Both the position numbers and the translations under genes were made by a program. A stretch of DNA of 64,000 bases from Bacillus alveayuensis (GTDB taxonomy: Bacteria > Bacillota > Bacilli > Bacillales > Aeribacillaceae): the NCBI GenBank assembly GCA_030812955.1, contig JAUSTR010000001.1, positions 744,001 through 808,000 of the forward strand, written 5' to 3'. How positions within the stretch are numbered: the first letter of the stretch is position 1; each line of letters opens with the position of its first letter. Under the pieces are notes generated by a model. It did not search any database and had not been told where the DNA came from. It saw nothing but the letters and a program-made list of their open reading frames with translations. Shown one piece after another: positions 18,066-28,407 of this stretch.

Positions 18066-20100
18066 GTTGTTCCAACCAGTTTCTGTCATAAAAGGAATCG
18101 GTGAAGAAACTCAAAGTTTACTAAATAATATTGGAGTTGAATCTGTCGGCGATTTACTTGAATATTTTCCTTATCGCTATGAAGATTATCGCCTAAGAGA
18201 TTTAGCGGATGTCAAGCATGAAGAAAAAGTGACGGTGGAAGGGAAGGTTTATTCAGAACCTTCTCTTACCTATTACGACCGCAAAAAATCAAGATTAACC
18301 TTTAGGCTTATAGTAGGACGTTACTTAATTAACATTGTTTGTTTTAATCGACCTTATTTAAAAAAGAAGATTTCCATTCATTTAACGGTTACCGTAACGG
18401 GAAAATGGGACCTGCATCGTCAAACGATTACAGTACAAGAATTATTTTTCGGTTCACAGCAAAAAAATGAAATCGAGCCCGTTTATTCCGTACGAGGAAA
18501 TCTTACCGTAAAAGCAATGAGGCGATTTGTTCAATCGGCTTTACAAGAATACATAAATGATGTTGAGGAAACTCTTCCAGAAAATTTGCGTAAGAAATAT
18601 AAGCTATTAACGAAACAAGATGCATTAAAAGGCATTCATTTTCCGAAAAATCATGATCATTTAAAGCAAGCAAGAAGAAGATTTGTATATGAAGAGTTCT
18701 TGTTATTTCAATTAAAAATGCAGGCTCTTCGAAAATTTACTCGTGAACACTCAAAAGGAATCAAGCATAAAAAACATGAAGAGTTATTGCAAAAATTTAT
18801 AAGTGACTTACCGTTTCCATTAACAGGAGCACAAAAGCGAGTCGTGCAAGAAATATTGTCAGATTTATATTCGCCATACAGAATGAATCGACTATTGCAA
18901 GGGGATGTTGGGTCAGGGAAAACAGTCGTTGCCGCCATTGTCATGTATGCAGCTGTCTTATCTGGCTATCAAGCAGCATTAATGGTTCCTACGGAAATTT
19001 TAGCTGAGCAACACGCTGACTCCTTATCTAGCTTATTTGCTAAATTGCCCGTTGAAGTTGCTCTATTAACGAGCTCTATAAAAGGAAAAAAACGAACACA
19101 ATTATTACAACGATTAGAAAAAGGAGAAGTTCACATCATTGTTGGGACACACGCACTCATCCAAGATGATGTCCATTTTCATCAGCTCGGTTTAGTCATT
19201 ACGGATGAACAACACCGATTCGGTGTCGAACAGCGCAGGGTTTTAAGAGAGAAAGGGGAATATCCTGATGTATTATTTATGACGGCAACCCCAATTCCAA
19301 GAACATTAGCGATTACGACATTTGGTGAAATGGATGTTTCAGTCATTGATGAAATGCCTGTAGGTCGAAAAAAAGTCGAAACGTATTGGGTTAAACCAAA
19401 TCATCTTGAACGGATTTTGGAATTTATCGAAAAAGAAGTTCGAAAAGGAAGACAAGCCTATGTCATTTGTCCGTTAATCGAAGAATCGGATCAGTTGGAT
19501 GTTCAAAATGCTATCGACGTTCATAGTATGTTAACTCACTATTATAAAGGCAGATTCCAAATCGGTTTAATGCACGGGAGACTATCCTCGGATGAAAAAG
19601 AAGAGGTGATGAGGGCATTTACGGAAAATAAAGTTCAAGTTCTCGTTTCCACAACCGTTGTTGAAGTAGGAGTCAATGTCCCGAATGCAACGGTAATGGT
19701 CATTTATGATGCCGAAAGATTTGGCCTTAGCCAGCTCCATCAGTTGCGTGGACGCGTTGGCCGTGGAAATGAGCAGTCATATTGTATTTTACTTGCTGAT
19801 CCTAAATCGGAAACTGGAAAAGAACGAATGAAAATTATGACGGAAACAAACGATGGGTTTGTTTTATCGGAAAAGGATTTAGAGCTTCGCGGACCAGGAG
19901 ACTTCTTCGGAAAAAAACAAAGCGGAATGCCTGAATTCAAAATTGCCGACGTAGTTCATGATTATCGTGCATTAGAGGTAGCAAGAAGTGATGCCGCCAT
20001 ACTTGTGAACTCTCCTTCCTTTTGGAAAAATGATGAATATAAACCTCTTCGTGAGTATTTACGAAATACTGGTATATTAAATGGTGACAAGCTAGATTAA
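18052..20100 (+). CDS. recG: ATP-dependent DNA helicase RecG
   Basis: Branch-migration helicase that remodels stalled forks and Holliday junctions. The 682-residue protein has the N-terminal wedge/OB domain, Walker A GDVGSGKT near residue 284, the DEQH box (DEQHRFGVEQR) near residue 385, motif III TATPIPRT, and the C-terminal helicase motifs VSTTVVEVGVNVPNA and QLRGRVGRG followed by ELRGPGDFFGKKQSG, the RecG-specific segment. The length equals B. subtilis RecG. The start chosen, inside the end of sdaAA, gives homology from the first residues; the longer open frame from 17992 lies wholly inside sdaAA. Confidence 0.96.
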   Translation: MKENKLFQPVSVIKGIGEETQSLLNNIGVESVGDLLEYFPYRYEDYRLRDLADVKHEEKVTVEGKVYSEPSLTYYDRKKSRLTFRLIVGRYLINIVCFNRPYLKKKISIHLTVTVTGKWDLHRQTITVQELFFGSQQKNEIEPVYSVRGNLTVKAMRRFVQSALQEYINDVEETLPENLRKKYKLLTKQDALKGIHFPKNHDHLKQARRRFVYEEFLLFQLKMQALRKFTREHSKGIKHKKHEELLQKFISDLPFPLTGAQKRVVQEILSDLYSPYRMNRLLQGDVGSGKTVVAAIVMYAAVLSGYQAALMVPTEILAEQHADSLSSLFAKLPVEVALLTSSIKGKKRTQLLQRLEKGEVHIIVGTHALIQDDVHFHQLGLVITDEQHRFGVEQRRVLREKGEYPDVLFMTATPIPRTLAITTFGEMDVSVIDEMPVGRKKVETYWVKPNHLERILEFIEKEVRKGRQAYVICPLIEESDQLDVQNAIDVHSMLTHYYKGRFQIGLMHGRLSSDEKEEVMRAFTENKVQVLVSTTVVEVGVNVPNATVMVIYDAERFGLSQLHQLRGRVGRGNEQSYCILLADPKSETGKERMKIMTETNDGFVLSEKDLELRGPGDFFGKKQSGMPEFKIADVVHDYRALEVARSDAAILVNSPSFWKNDEYKPLREYLRNTGILNGDKLD

Positions 20101-20127
20101 TTTTCAGTATGAACTGAAAGTAAATGG

Positions 20128-20177
20128 TTGCAATCTCTTTATTATAATTATATACTACTATTAGTACCTAGTCTTAA
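20128..20177 (+). promoter_or_regulatory. fapR promoter and FapR operator
   Basis: TTGCAA (20128–20133), 17-base spacer, TATACT (20151–20156), immediately followed by TTAGTACCTAGTCTTAA (20161–20177). That sequence matches the known FapR operator of Bacillus, relieved by malonyl-CoA. It covers the expected transcription start, so FapR would control its own operon fapR–plsX–fabD–fabG. Confidence 0.85.
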
Positions 20178-20201
20178 AAGTTGTGTCGGACGGTGTCAAA
20201 A

Positions 20202-20804
20202 ATGAAGCGAAATAAAAAAGAGCGTCAACGGTTATTAAAGAAGACGATTGCACAAAATCCGTTTGTTACAGATGAAGAGTTGGCAGAGAAATTTCAAGTC
20301 AGTATTCAAACCATTCGCCTTGATCGGTTAGAGCTATCGATTCCGGAACTTCGTGAACGGATAAAAAATGTGGCGGTGCGAAATTTAAAAGATGAAGTAC
20401 GTTCTTTACCAATAGATGAAGTGATTGGAGACATTATTGACCTTGAGCTTGACCATTCTGCCATTTCCATTTTTGACGTAAAAAAGGAGCACGTTTTTAG
20501 TCGAAATCAAATTGCACGCGGCCATCATTTATTCGCACAAGCTAACTCATTAGCCGTGGCTGTTATTGACGACGAACTCGCTTTGACGAAAACGGCCACG
20601 ATTCGTTTTACAAGGCAAGTAAAAGAAAATGAACGTGTTGTGGCAAAAGCGAAAGTCATAAAAATTGAACGAGAAAAAGGCCTTACCTTTGTTGAAGTAA
20701 AAAGTTATGTAGGGCAAGAACTAGTCTTTTCTGGAGAATTTGAAATGTTTCGCACTAAGAATTATGAAAAAAAGGAAGGTTCAACGAATGAAACTAGCAA
20801 TTGA
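20202..20804 (+). CDS. fapR: Transcription factor FapR, fatty acid and phospholipid synthesis repressor
   Basis: Represses fatty acid and phospholipid genes and is released from DNA by malonyl-CoA. The 200-residue protein has an N-terminal DeoR-type helix-turn-helix ([20 protein letters not shown]), a linker helix ([13 protein letters not shown]) and a C-terminal hotdog-fold effector domain ([31 protein letters not shown]). Start: ATG at 20202; the open frame reaches 20181 but homology begins KRNKKERQ. It is slightly longer than B. subtilis FapR (188) because of a lysine/threonine-rich C-terminal tail that overlaps plsX by 17 bases. Its own operator lies 25 bases upstream. Confidence 0.96.
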   Translation: MKRNKKERQRLLKKTIAQNPFVTDEELAEKFQVSIQTIRLDRLELSIPELRERIKNVAVRNLKDEVRSLPIDEVIGDIIDLELDHSAISIFDVKKEHVFSRNQIARGHHLFAQANSLAVAVIDDELALTKTATIRFTRQVKENERVVAKAKVIKIEREKGLTFVEVKSYVGQELVFSGEFEMFRTKNYEKKEGSTNETSN

Positions 20805-21786
20805 CGCCATGGGAGGAGATCATGCTCCATATGCCATCGTAAAAGGAGTACTAAATGCATTGGATTTCTTCCAAGATATAGAAATTGAATTAATAGGGAA
20901 TGAACAAGAAATCATTCCTTTGTTAAATGGAGAAAATCGTAAAAATCTCTCGATTTTACATACGGAAGAAAAAATTGATGCAACGGATGAACCTGTTCGT
21001 GCTGTTCGCCGCAAAAAGAATGCTTCAATGGTTTTAATGGCCAATCAAGTGAAAGAGAAAAAGGCAGATGCGTGTATTTCTGCTGGGAATACAGGTGCTT
21101 TAATGGCAGCAGGACTTTTCATCGTCGGACGAATTGATGGAATTGAACGACCTGCATTAGCGCCAACATTACCGACAATGGATGGAAAAGGCTTTATCAT
21201 GCTTGATGTTGGCGCAAATGCTGAGGCAAAACCGAACCATCTTTATCAATACGCTCTGATGGGCTCCATTTATTCTCAAAGGGTTAGACATATTCAAAAC
21301 CCGAAAGTCGGTTTGCTAAATGTCGGCACAGAAGAAAAAAAAGGAAATGAATTAACAAAACAAGCTTTTCATTTACTTTCTCAGTCCTCATTAAACTTTA
21401 TTGGGAATGTTGAAGCGAGGGATTTATTAGAAGGGGTTTGTGATGTAGTGGTCACAGATGGCTTTACTGGAAATGTTGCCTTAAAGTCAATTGAAGGAAC
21501 AGCGCTGTCTGTCTTTTCGATGTTAAAAAAGACGTTAACAAGTTCCTTTTCTTCTAAGCTTGCCGCTGCCTTATTAAAGCCAAAACTCATAGAGCTAAAG
21601 AAGCAGATGGACTATTCCGAATATGGCGGAGCCTGTTTATTTGGATTAAAGGCACCTGTGATTAAGGCGCATGGCTCTTCTGACGAACATGCGGTGTTTA
21701 ATGCCATTCGCCAGGCAAGAGAAATGGTATTAAATCAAGTATCACTTACCATTTGCGAAGCTATTTTGAATGATGTCGATCGATGA
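20788..21786 (+). CDS. plsX: Phosphate acyltransferase PlsX
   Basis: Makes acyl-phosphate from acyl-ACP, the first committed step of phosphatidic acid synthesis in Firmicutes; acts peripherally at the membrane. The 332-residue protein begins [14 protein letters not shown] and shows [43 protein letters not shown] and the C-terminal [14 protein letters not shown], all conserved. AAGGAAGG precedes the ATG at 20788; the longer open frame from 20740 lies inside fapR. It is controlled by FapR and also consumes acyl-phosphate produced by FakA, linking the two lipid loci of this window. Confidence 0.95.
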   Translation: MKLAIDAMGGDHAPYAIVKGVLNALDFFQDIEIELIGNEQEIIPLLNGENRKNLSILHTEEKIDATDEPVRAVRRKKNASMVLMANQVKEKKADACISAGNTGALMAAGLFIVGRIDGIERPALAPTLPTMDGKGFIMLDVGANAEAKPNHLYQYALMGSIYSQRVRHIQNPKVGLLNVGTEEKKGNELTKQAFHLLSQSSLNFIGNVEARDLLEGVCDVVVTDGFTGNVALKSIEGTALSVFSMLKKTLTSSFSSKLAAALLKPKLIELKKQMDYSEYGGACLFGLKAPVIKAHGSSDEHAVFNAIRQAREMVLNQVSLTICEAILNDVDR

Positions 21787-21807
21787 AGGATGGAAAGGAG
21801 AACGAAA

Positions 21808-22752
21808 ATGGGGAAAACGGCATTTCTTTTTCCGGGCCAAGGCTCGCAGCAAGTTGGGATGGGGAAAGATTTATATGAGCAAATAGATGTAAGTAAAAAA
21901 ATAATGGATCAAGCTAACGAAACGCTAGGAATCGACTTAACCTCGATCATGTTTAACGGCCCTCAAGAAACATTAACATTGACATATCATGCCCAGCCAG
22001 CCCTTTTAACCGTAAGTACGGCTCTTTTGACAAAATTTAAAGAGTTTGGCATTGAAGCTGATTTTGTTGCTGGACATAGTTTAGGAGAATACAGTGCTCT
22101 TGTTGCCGCAAATGTCATGTCCTTTCAAGAGGCGGTGTATGCTGTCAGAAGACGTGGTGAATTAATGGAAGAGGCAGTCCCTGCTGGAAAAGGTGCCATG
22201 GCAGCAATTCTTGGAATGGAAAAGGAATTATTAACAGAAGTGACGAATCAAGTAACGGAGGAAGGCGATCTTGTCCAACTGGCCAACTTAAATTCTCCTT
22301 CCCAAATCGTGATTTCTGGTACGCGGGAAGGGGTTGAAAAAGCCTCTATACTGGCGAAAGAAAAAGGGGCAAAACGGGTGATTCCGCTTGAAGTAAGCGG
22401 ACCATTTCACTCGGATCTCATGAAGCCGGCCGCTGAAGAGCTTAAGCATGTATTAGATGGTCTTGACATTCAAAATGCCTCCATTCCGGTTATTACAAAC
22501 GTGACAGCAAAACCGATTAAAAATGGCAAGGAATTGAAAGAAAAGCTTGTAGAACAGTTATATTCACCCGTAAGATGGGAAGAATCTGTACAAACGATGA
22601 TAGATTTAGGTGTCACGACATTTATTGAAATAGGTCCTGGCAAAGTGCTTTCTGGACTAGTGAAAAAAGTTAACCGCCGCGTTAAAACTTACAATATTTT
22701 TGATATAGAATCCATGACTGCTACTGTAGCAGCTTTAAAGGAGGAAAACTAA
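21808..22752 (+). CDS. fabD: Malonyl-CoA:ACP transacylase
   Basis: Transfers malonyl from CoA to acyl carrier protein to start fatty acid elongation. The 314-residue protein has the N-terminal [14 protein letters not shown], the nucleophile elbow [10 protein letters not shown] with catalytic Ser91, and the general base His201 ([10 protein letters not shown]). The start at 21808 follows AAAGGAG by eight bases; homology begins [10 protein letters not shown]. The stop overlaps the fabG start by one base. FapR operon member. Confidence 0.96.
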   Translation: MGKTAFLFPGQGSQQVGMGKDLYEQIDVSKKIMDQANETLGIDLTSIMFNGPQETLTLTYHAQPALLTVSTALLTKFKEFGIEADFVAGHSLGEYSALVAANVMSFQEAVYAVRRRGELMEEAVPAGKGAMAAILGMEKELLTEVTNQVTEEGDLVQLANLNSPSQIVISGTREGVEKASILAKEKGAKRVIPLEVSGPFHSDLMKPAAEELKHVLDGLDIQNASIPVITNVTAKPIKNGKELKEKLVEQLYSPVRWEESVQTMIDLGVTTFIEIGPGKVLSGLVKKVNRRVKTYNIFDIESMTATVAALKEEN

Positions 22753-23492
22753 TGCTTTCTGGAAAGGTCGCCCTTGTGACAGGTGCTTCACGTGGTATTG
22801 GCCGAGCTATTGCCTTTGATTTAGCTAAACATGGAGCCAATGTCGTAGTTAATTATGCTGGAAATGAAGCGATGGCAAATGAAGTGGTTGAACAAATAAA
22901 AGCACTTGGACGTGATGCATTTGCCATTAAAGCAGATGTTTCTGATTATGAAGAAGTGGCAGAAATGATTCAAGAGGTCTTAAATCGCTACAATCAATTG
23001 GATATCCTAGTCAATAATGCGGGAATTACGAAAGATAACTTGCTCATGCGAATGAAAGAAGCCGAGTGGGATGATGTGATGAACATTAATTTAAAAGGTG
23101 TTTTCCATTGCACGAAGGCTGTTACACGTCAAATGATGAAGCAGCGCTCTGGGCGGATTATTAATGTTGCCTCTATTGTCGGTGTATGCGGAAATGCTGG
23201 ACAAGCGAATTATGTTGCAGCTAAAGCGGGCGTCATCGGGTTAACGAAAACAACTGCTAAGGAGCTAGCAAGCCGTAATATTACCGTTAATGCTGTCGCA
23301 CCAGGCTTTATTACAACTGATATGACCGATCAATTAACGGATGCGGTGAAAGAGGAAATGTTAAAGCAAATTCCTCTAAATCGATTCGGTCGTCCTAAAG
23401 ATGTCGCAAACGTTGTAACCTTTTTAGCTTCTGAAAAAAGTCAATATATCACTGGACAAACGATTCACATTGATGGTGGCATGGTTATGTAA
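22752..23492 (+). CDS. fabG: 3-oxoacyl-ACP reductase FabG
   Basis: NADPH-dependent reduction of 3-oxoacyl-ACP in fatty acid elongation. Classical short-chain dehydrogenase of 246 residues: cofactor motif GASRGIGRA near the N terminus, NNAG, catalytic Ser141, Tyr154 and Lys158 (the YxxxK in NYVAAKAG), and [19 protein letters not shown] just before the ATG is embedded in the end of fabD, and stop and start overlap (TAATG). A potential separate promoter for acpP lies downstream. Confidence 0.96.
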   Translation: MLSGKVALVTGASRGIGRAIAFDLAKHGANVVVNYAGNEAMANEVVEQIKALGRDAFAIKADVSDYEEVAEMIQEVLNRYNQLDILVNNAGITKDNLLMRMKEAEWDDVMNINLKGVFHCTKAVTRQMMKQRSGRIINVASIVGVCGNAGQANYVAAKAGVIGLTKTTAKELASRNITVNAVAPGFITTDMTDQLTDAVKEEMLKQIPLNRFGRPKDVANVVTFLASEKSQYITGQTIHIDGGMVM

Positions 23493-23515
23493 ACCTTTAA
23501 AAAATGAAGTTTTTG

Positions 23516-23544
23516 TAGTCATTTTTTTATAAATCCTCTATAAT
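23516..23544 (+). promoter_or_regulatory. Candidate acpP promoter
   Basis: TATAAT (23539–23544) is a consensus -10; TAGTCA (23516–23521), 17 bases upstream, is a four-of-six -35. It sits in the 74-base gap between fabG and acpP, so acpP may be made partly independently of the FapR promoter. Confidence 0.45.
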
Positions 23545-23566
23545 ACTTGAGGGGAGGTGAAGACTT

Positions 23567-23800
23567 ATGGCAGATGTATTAGAGCGTGTAACGAAGATCA
23601 TCGTTGACCGCCTTGGAGTTGATGAGTCCGAAGTGACGCTTGAATCTTCTTTCAAAGATGATCTCGGTGCAGATTCCCTAGATGTTGTTGAACTTGTAAT
23701 GGAATTAGAAGATGAGTTTGACATGGAAATTTCTGATGAAGAAGCAGAAAAAATTGTAACAGTAGGAGACGCTGTAAACTACATAAAAAGCCAATTGTAA
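23567..23800 (+). CDS. acpP: Acyl carrier protein
   Basis: Carries growing acyl chains on a 4'-phosphopantetheine arm. The 77-residue acidic helical protein has the attachment site [13 protein letters not shown] with Ser37. Length matches Bacillus ACP. AGGGGAGGTGAAG precedes the ATG and is one of the strongest ribosome-binding sites in the window, fitting a very abundant protein. It follows fabG by 74 bases with its own promoter-like sequence; a long hairpin separates it from rnc. Confidence 0.97.
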   Translation: MADVLERVTKIIVDRLGVDESEVTLESSFKDDLGADSLDVVELVMELEDEFDMEISDEEAEKIVTVGDAVNYIKSQL

Positions 23801-23809
23801 AATTTGTTT

Positions 23810-23846
23810 AAACTAAAGTCCCGTTTCATAAACGGGGCTTCAGTTT
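23810..23846 (+). terminator. Hairpin after acpP, possible terminator
   Basis: A 17-bp stem with two G-U-type irregularities, AAACTAAAGTCCCGTTT / AAACGGGGCTTCAGTTT, around a three-base loop. There is no run of T after it, so it may be an attenuator or mRNA-stabilising hairpin rather than a full terminator. Confidence 0.6.
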
Positions 23847-23925
23847 GTAGAAAAATCCTAAATGAATCGAATGTTCAGGCTGTATGAAAAATGGGTGAAT
23901 TGTACATATAGATGGAGGATGACGT

Positions 23926-24672
23926 ATGCCAAGCAAAATGAACCCAAAACCAAAAAAATTATATATGAAAAAGGTGCAGGAATTTCGAGAATTTCAACAA
24001 AAAATTGGCATCACGTTCACGAACGAAAAGCTTCTTCATCAGGCTTTTACACATTCATCTTATGTGAATGAGCATCGTAGGAAACCTTATGAAGATAACG
24101 AACGGTTAGAATTTTTAGGAGATGCTGTCCTCGAGTTAACGATCTCTCAATTTTTGTATGAAACTTACCCTACCATGAGTGAAGGTGATTTAACGAAGCT
24201 GCGCGCTGCCATCGTATGTGAGCCGTCTCTCGTCACCTTTGCGAATGAATTATCGTTTGGCAAACTTATTCTTCTTGGAAAGGGTGAAGAATTAACAGGC
24301 GGAAGAGAGCGCCCAGCACTCTTAGCTGATGTATTTGAAGCCTTTATTGGAGCCCTTTATTTAGATAAAGGATTACATACCGTCGTTCAATTTTTGGAAA
24401 AAATCGTTTTTCCAAAGATAAAAGAAGGTGCTTTTTCTCATGTGATGGATTTTAAAAGCAAGTTGCAGGAGCTTATTCAGCGTGACGGCAAGGGGAGTTT
24501 AGTATATCAAATATTAGAGGAAAAAGGGCCTGCCCATAATCGCGAATTTGTTGCGACTGTTTCCTTAAATGATGAACTGTTAGGTACAGGAATTGGCAGA
24601 TCGAAAAAAGAGGCAGAACAGCACGCTGCTGAACAGGCCTTGCAAAAACTAAAACCTAAAAAGGAGAAATAA
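23926..24672 (+). CDS. rnc: Ribonuclease III
   Basis: Cleaves double-stranded RNA, including rRNA precursors. The 248-residue protein has the catalytic signature [14 protein letters not shown] (about residues 57–70), the second acidic cluster [16 protein letters not shown] and a C-terminal double-stranded RNA-binding domain ([12 protein letters not shown] to the end). A GGAGGATGACGT ribosome-binding site precedes the ATG. It lies between acpP and smc as in B. subtilis, but a strong terminator (24671–24712) ends the transcript, so smc probably has its own promoter. Confidence 0.96.
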   Translation: MPSKMNPKPKKLYMKKVQEFREFQQKIGITFTNEKLLHQAFTHSSYVNEHRRKPYEDNERLEFLGDAVLELTISQFLYETYPTMSEGDLTKLRAAIVCEPSLVTFANELSFGKLILLGKGEELTGGRERPALLADVFEAFIGALYLDKGLHTVVQFLEKIVFPKIKEGAFSHVMDFKSKLQELIQRDGKGSLVYQILEEKGPAHNREFVATVSLNDELLGTGIGRSKKEAEQHAAEQALQKLKPKKEK

Positions 24673-24712
24673 TTCAGCCATTTCCGGATGAACCGGAGAT
24701 GGCTGAATTTTT
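24671..24712 (+). terminator. Terminator after rnc
   Basis: Stem AATTCAGCCATTTCCGG / CCGGAGATGGCTGAATT (24671–24687 with 24693–24709) with one mismatch, then TTTTT. It overlaps the rnc stop region. Confidence 0.88.
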
Positions 24713-24825
24713 CGCATGACTATAATAGACGATTTATTGATATGGATGAAATATTTGAACATGACAAAACATTTTTTGATTATGATAAAATAGGTTAGAC
24801 TTTAAACATATTAAGGGGGATCATG

Positions 24826-27800
24826 ATGTTCCTCAAACGTCTAGACATCGTAGGATTTAAATCATTTGCCGATCGTGTGACGATTGATTTTTCCGGTGGC
24901 GTAACCGCCGTTGTTGGACCAAACGGGAGCGGAAAAAGCAATATTACAGATGCCATCCGTTGGGTATTAGGCGAACAGTCTGTGAAATCGCTACGTGGAG
25001 CGAAAATGGAGGATATCATTTTTGCTGGTAGTGATTCAAGAAAAAGTTTAAATATGGCGGAAGTAACGTTAACGCTTGATAATGAGGATCATTTTTTGCC
25101 GATCGATTATCAAGAAGTAAGTGTAACAAGAAGGGTTTACCGATCAGGTGAAAGTGAATTTTTGATCAATAAACAGCCGTGCCGGTTAAAAGATATCGTT
25201 GATTTATTTTTAGATTCAGGACTAGGAAGAGATTCTTTTTCGATAATAAGTCAAGGAAAAGTAGAAGAAATTTTGAGCAGTAAAGCAGAGGAAAGAAGAA
25301 ATATTTTTGAAGAGGCGGCAGGCGTCTTAAAATACAAGATGCGAAAAAAGAAAGCCGAAATAAAGCTTGCAGAAACAGAAGAAAACTTAAATCGTGTTGA
25401 AGATATTTTGCATGAATTAGAAAGACAAATAGAACCGTTAAAAATGCAGGCTTCTATAGCAAAAGAGTATTTAGAGAAAAAAGAAGAATTAGAGCAAATT
25501 GAGGTTGCATTAATTGTTTATGAAATCGAAGAACTTCATAAAAAATGGGAATTGTTAACAGAACGAGTCGAAAGTTTAAAAGATCGCGAAATGGAGATGT
25601 CGACATCGATTCAAAAGAAGGAAGCTCTTGTTGCAGAAATGCGTGATCAACTAACAGCCTTAGATGAATCCATTAATGATTTGCAGCAAGTTTTACTTCT
25701 TGCTAGTGAAGAGCTTGAAAAATTAGAAGGTCGAAAAGAAGTTTTAAAAGAACGAAAAAAAAATAGTGCGCAAAATAAAACTCAATTAGAAAGTACCATT
25801 CAACAATTAACGTCCCTTGTAGAGCAATTAAAAAATGACAAGGAAATTCGCCAACTTCAGCTAAACGAATACGAAAAATCTGTTCAAGAATTAAAAACGA
25901 AACTTTTACAAAAACAAAATGAAATGAATAATATGAAGGAAAATATTGAAGAAGAAATTGAAAGTTTAAAAAGTGAATATTTTGATTTATTAAATGAACA
26001 AGCCTCTGCTCGTAATGAAATTCAATATATTGAGGAACAGCTGCATCAGCAGCAAATAAAAAGGAAGCGGCTTGAAAATGCGAATGTCAAATATATTGAA
26101 GAGAGAGAGGAAATTTATGAAACAAAACAAAAGCTTCAAGCAAAACTTTCATTAGTTGAGCGAGATTTAAATCAGCATGTTGTTCATTACCGAAATACAC
26201 AAACAAGCTTTGAACAAGTAAAAAATCAATATCAAAAGAAAGAATCATTACTTTATCAAGCCTACCAATACTTACAGCAAACAAAATCACGAAAAGAAAT
26301 GCTTGAAGCGATGCAGGAGGATTATTCGGGCTTTTTTCAAGGAGTACGAGAAATTTTAAAGGCTCGAAATAAGTTGACAGGAATTCATGGAGCTATTGCG
26401 GAATTAATGACGATGAAAAGGGAATATGAAACAGCCATCGAAATTGCGCTTGGTTCATCTTTGCAGCATATTGTCGTTGATGATGAACAATGTGCAAGAA
26501 AGGCGATTCAATTTTTAAAGCAACATTCATATGGAAGAGCAACCTTCTTGCCTTTATCCATTATCAAAGGTCGGACCCTTACCCCTTCTGATCGTTTGCT
26601 GGTTGATTCTCACCCTTCCTTTATTGGAATTGCAGCAGAACTTGTTTCATATGAGGAAAAATATCGGCCGATCATCGAGAGTTTGCTTGGTACGGTCATT
26701 GTCACAAAGGATCTAAAGGGAGCGAATGAATTAGCGAAACGGTTACGATACCGCTTTCGTTTCGTTACCCTTGATGGGGATGTTGTTCATTCCGGTGGAT
26801 CTATGACTGGAGGAGCTGTCAAATCGAAAGGAAGCTCCTTGTTAAGTAGAAAGGGAGAACTGGAAACGATCCAAGAAAAATTGGGAGAGATGGAGCGGAA
26901 GACAGAGCAATTAGAACAACAAGTGAAGGAATTGAAAGGAAAAATTCAAGATTATGAAAAGGAATTAGAAGAGCTTCGTGAAAACGGGGCCAATCTTCGG
27001 ATTCAAGAACAATCGATTCGAGGTCAACTACGTGAGATTGAAGTAAAAGAGAGCAATATTAATGACCAACTTTCGATATACGATGATGAAATGCAATCTT
27101 TTATGCAAGAACAGGAAAAAATGAATAGACGCAAAGCTGAGCTTCAAGAAAAGGTTGAACATATTGATGTAAAATTAAAACAATTAGACGAAGAAATGAA
27201 ACAGCTTATGGAGCAAAAAACGAAACATCAGGCTTCGAAAAATGAACTTCAAGAGCAAATGACAGAATTAAAAGTGATGTTGGCAAGTAAAGAAGAAGCG
27301 TATAAAAATGAAAAAGAAATCGTTGATCGGATAGGACATGAATTAGCACTTAATGAAAAAAAACTTAAAGAAGCAAAGGAAGACTTAAAAATTTTAACAA
27401 ATGAAATGTCACATAATGTTTCCGGAGTTGAACAATTAGAAGAAGCTGCAAAACGCAAGCTTCAAGATAAAAATAAGACGATTGAATTAATCCATGTACG
27501 GAGAGAGCAGCGGCTAAAAATGCAGGAAAAACTAGAAGCGGAAGAATTAGATTTAAAAGAATTAAAACGGATCCATAAGCAAACGAATGAATACTTAAAG
27601 GATGAAGAAGTGCAATTAAATCGCTTGGATGTGGAACTAGATAACCGCTTGAATCAATTACGAGAAGAATACATGCTTACATTTGAGGCAGCAAAAGAAA
27701 AATACCCTTTATCCCTTGAAATGGAAGAAGCACGGAAAAAAGTGAAGCTCATCAAGCTATCGATCGAAGAGCTCGGGACAGTCAATTTAGGAGCAATTGA

Positions 27801-28392
27801 CGAATATGAACGCATCTCAGAGCGATACTCGTTTTTACAAGAACAACGAAATGATTTAAAAGAAGCAAAAGGAACTTTGTATCAAGTGATACAAGAAATG
27901 GATGAAGAAATGAAAAAACGTTTCCAATCTACTTTTAAGCAAATTCGTTCTCAATTTGAATCCGTTTTTCAAGTGCTGTTCGGTGGTGGACGAGCTGATC
28001 TTCGTTTAACAGACCCGAATGATTTATTAAACACAGGTGTTGAAATTGTCGCACAGCCTCCAGGGAAAAAACTGCAAAATTTAGGGCTACTATCTGGCGG
28101 GGAACGTGCATTAACAGCAATTGCTTTATTATTTTCGATATTAAAGGTAAGACCAGTACCGTTTTGTGTTTTAGACGAAGTCGAAGCGGCATTAGATGAA
28201 GCGAATGTTCATCGTTTTGCCCAGTATTTAAAACGTTTTAGTCAAGATACACAGTTTATTGTTATTACCCATCGGAAAGGTACGATGGAAGAAGCCAACG
28301 TTTTATATGGTGTTACCATGCAAGAATCCGGTGTATCTAAATTAGTTTCAGTAAAGCTTGAAGAAACGAAAGAGTTTGTGAAATCATCATGA
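24826..28392 (+). CDS. smc: Chromosome segregation/condensation protein SMC
   Basis: ATPase that, with ScpA and ScpB, extrudes DNA loops and separates sister origins. The 1188-residue protein has an N-terminal ATPase half with Walker A GPNGSGKSN (residues 31–39), a long coiled coil, a central hinge (roughly residues 500–670, including SMTGGAVKSKGSS), the returning coiled coil, and a C-terminal half with the signature LSGGERAL (about 1089–1096) and Walker B FCVLDEVEAALDEAN (about 1113–1127). AAGGGGG at 24813–24819 fits ATG 24826 better than the ATG three bases earlier. ATGACA/TAAAAT-like promoter elements lie at about 24761–24791. ftsY follows 15 bases after its stop. Confidence 0.96.
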   Translation: MFLKRLDIVGFKSFADRVTIDFSGGVTAVVGPNGSGKSNITDAIRWVLGEQSVKSLRGAKMEDIIFAGSDSRKSLNMAEVTLTLDNEDHFLPIDYQEVSVTRRVYRSGESEFLINKQPCRLKDIVDLFLDSGLGRDSFSIISQGKVEEILSSKAEERRNIFEEAAGVLKYKMRKKKAEIKLAETEENLNRVEDILHELERQIEPLKMQASIAKEYLEKKEELEQIEVALIVYEIEELHKKWELLTERVESLKDREMEMSTSIQKKEALVAEMRDQLTALDESINDLQQVLLLASEELEKLEGRKEVLKERKKNSAQNKTQLESTIQQLTSLVEQLKNDKEIRQLQLNEYEKSVQELKTKLLQKQNEMNNMKENIEEEIESLKSEYFDLLNEQASARNEIQYIEEQLHQQQIKRKRLENANVKYIEEREEIYETKQKLQAKLSLVERDLNQHVVHYRNTQTSFEQVKNQYQKKESLLYQAYQYLQQTKSRKEMLEAMQEDYSGFFQGVREILKARNKLTGIHGAIAELMTMKREYETAIEIALGSSLQHIVVDDEQCARKAIQFLKQHSYGRATFLPLSIIKGRTLTPSDRLLVDSHPSFIGIAAELVSYEEKYRPIIESLLGTVIVTKDLKGANELAKRLRYRFRFVTLDGDVVHSGGSMTGGAVKSKGSSLLSRKGELETIQEKLGEMERKTEQLEQQVKELKGKIQDYEKELEELRENGANLRIQEQSIRGQLREIEVKESNINDQLSIYDDEMQSFMQEQEKMNRRKAELQEKVEHIDVKLKQLDEEMKQLMEQKTKHQASKNELQEQMTELKVMLASKEEAYKNEKEIVDRIGHELALNEKKLKEAKEDLKILTNEMSHNVSGVEQLEEAAKRKLQDKNKTIELIHVRREQRLKMQEKLEAEELDLKELKRIHKQTNEYLKDEEVQLNRLDVELDNRLNQLREEYMLTFEAAKEKYPLSLEMEEARKKVKLIKLSIEELGTVNLGAIDEYERISERYSFLQEQRNDLKEAKGTLYQVIQEMDEEMKKRFQSTFKQIRSQFESVFQVLFGGGRADLRLTDPNDLLNTGVEIVAQPPGKKLQNLGLLSGGERALTAIALLFSILKVRPVPFCVLDEVEAALDEANVHRFAQYLKRFSQDTQFIVITHRKGTMEEANVLYGVTMQESGVSKLVSVKLEETKEFVKSS

Positions 28393-28407
28393 AAGGGATG
28401 AATGAAT

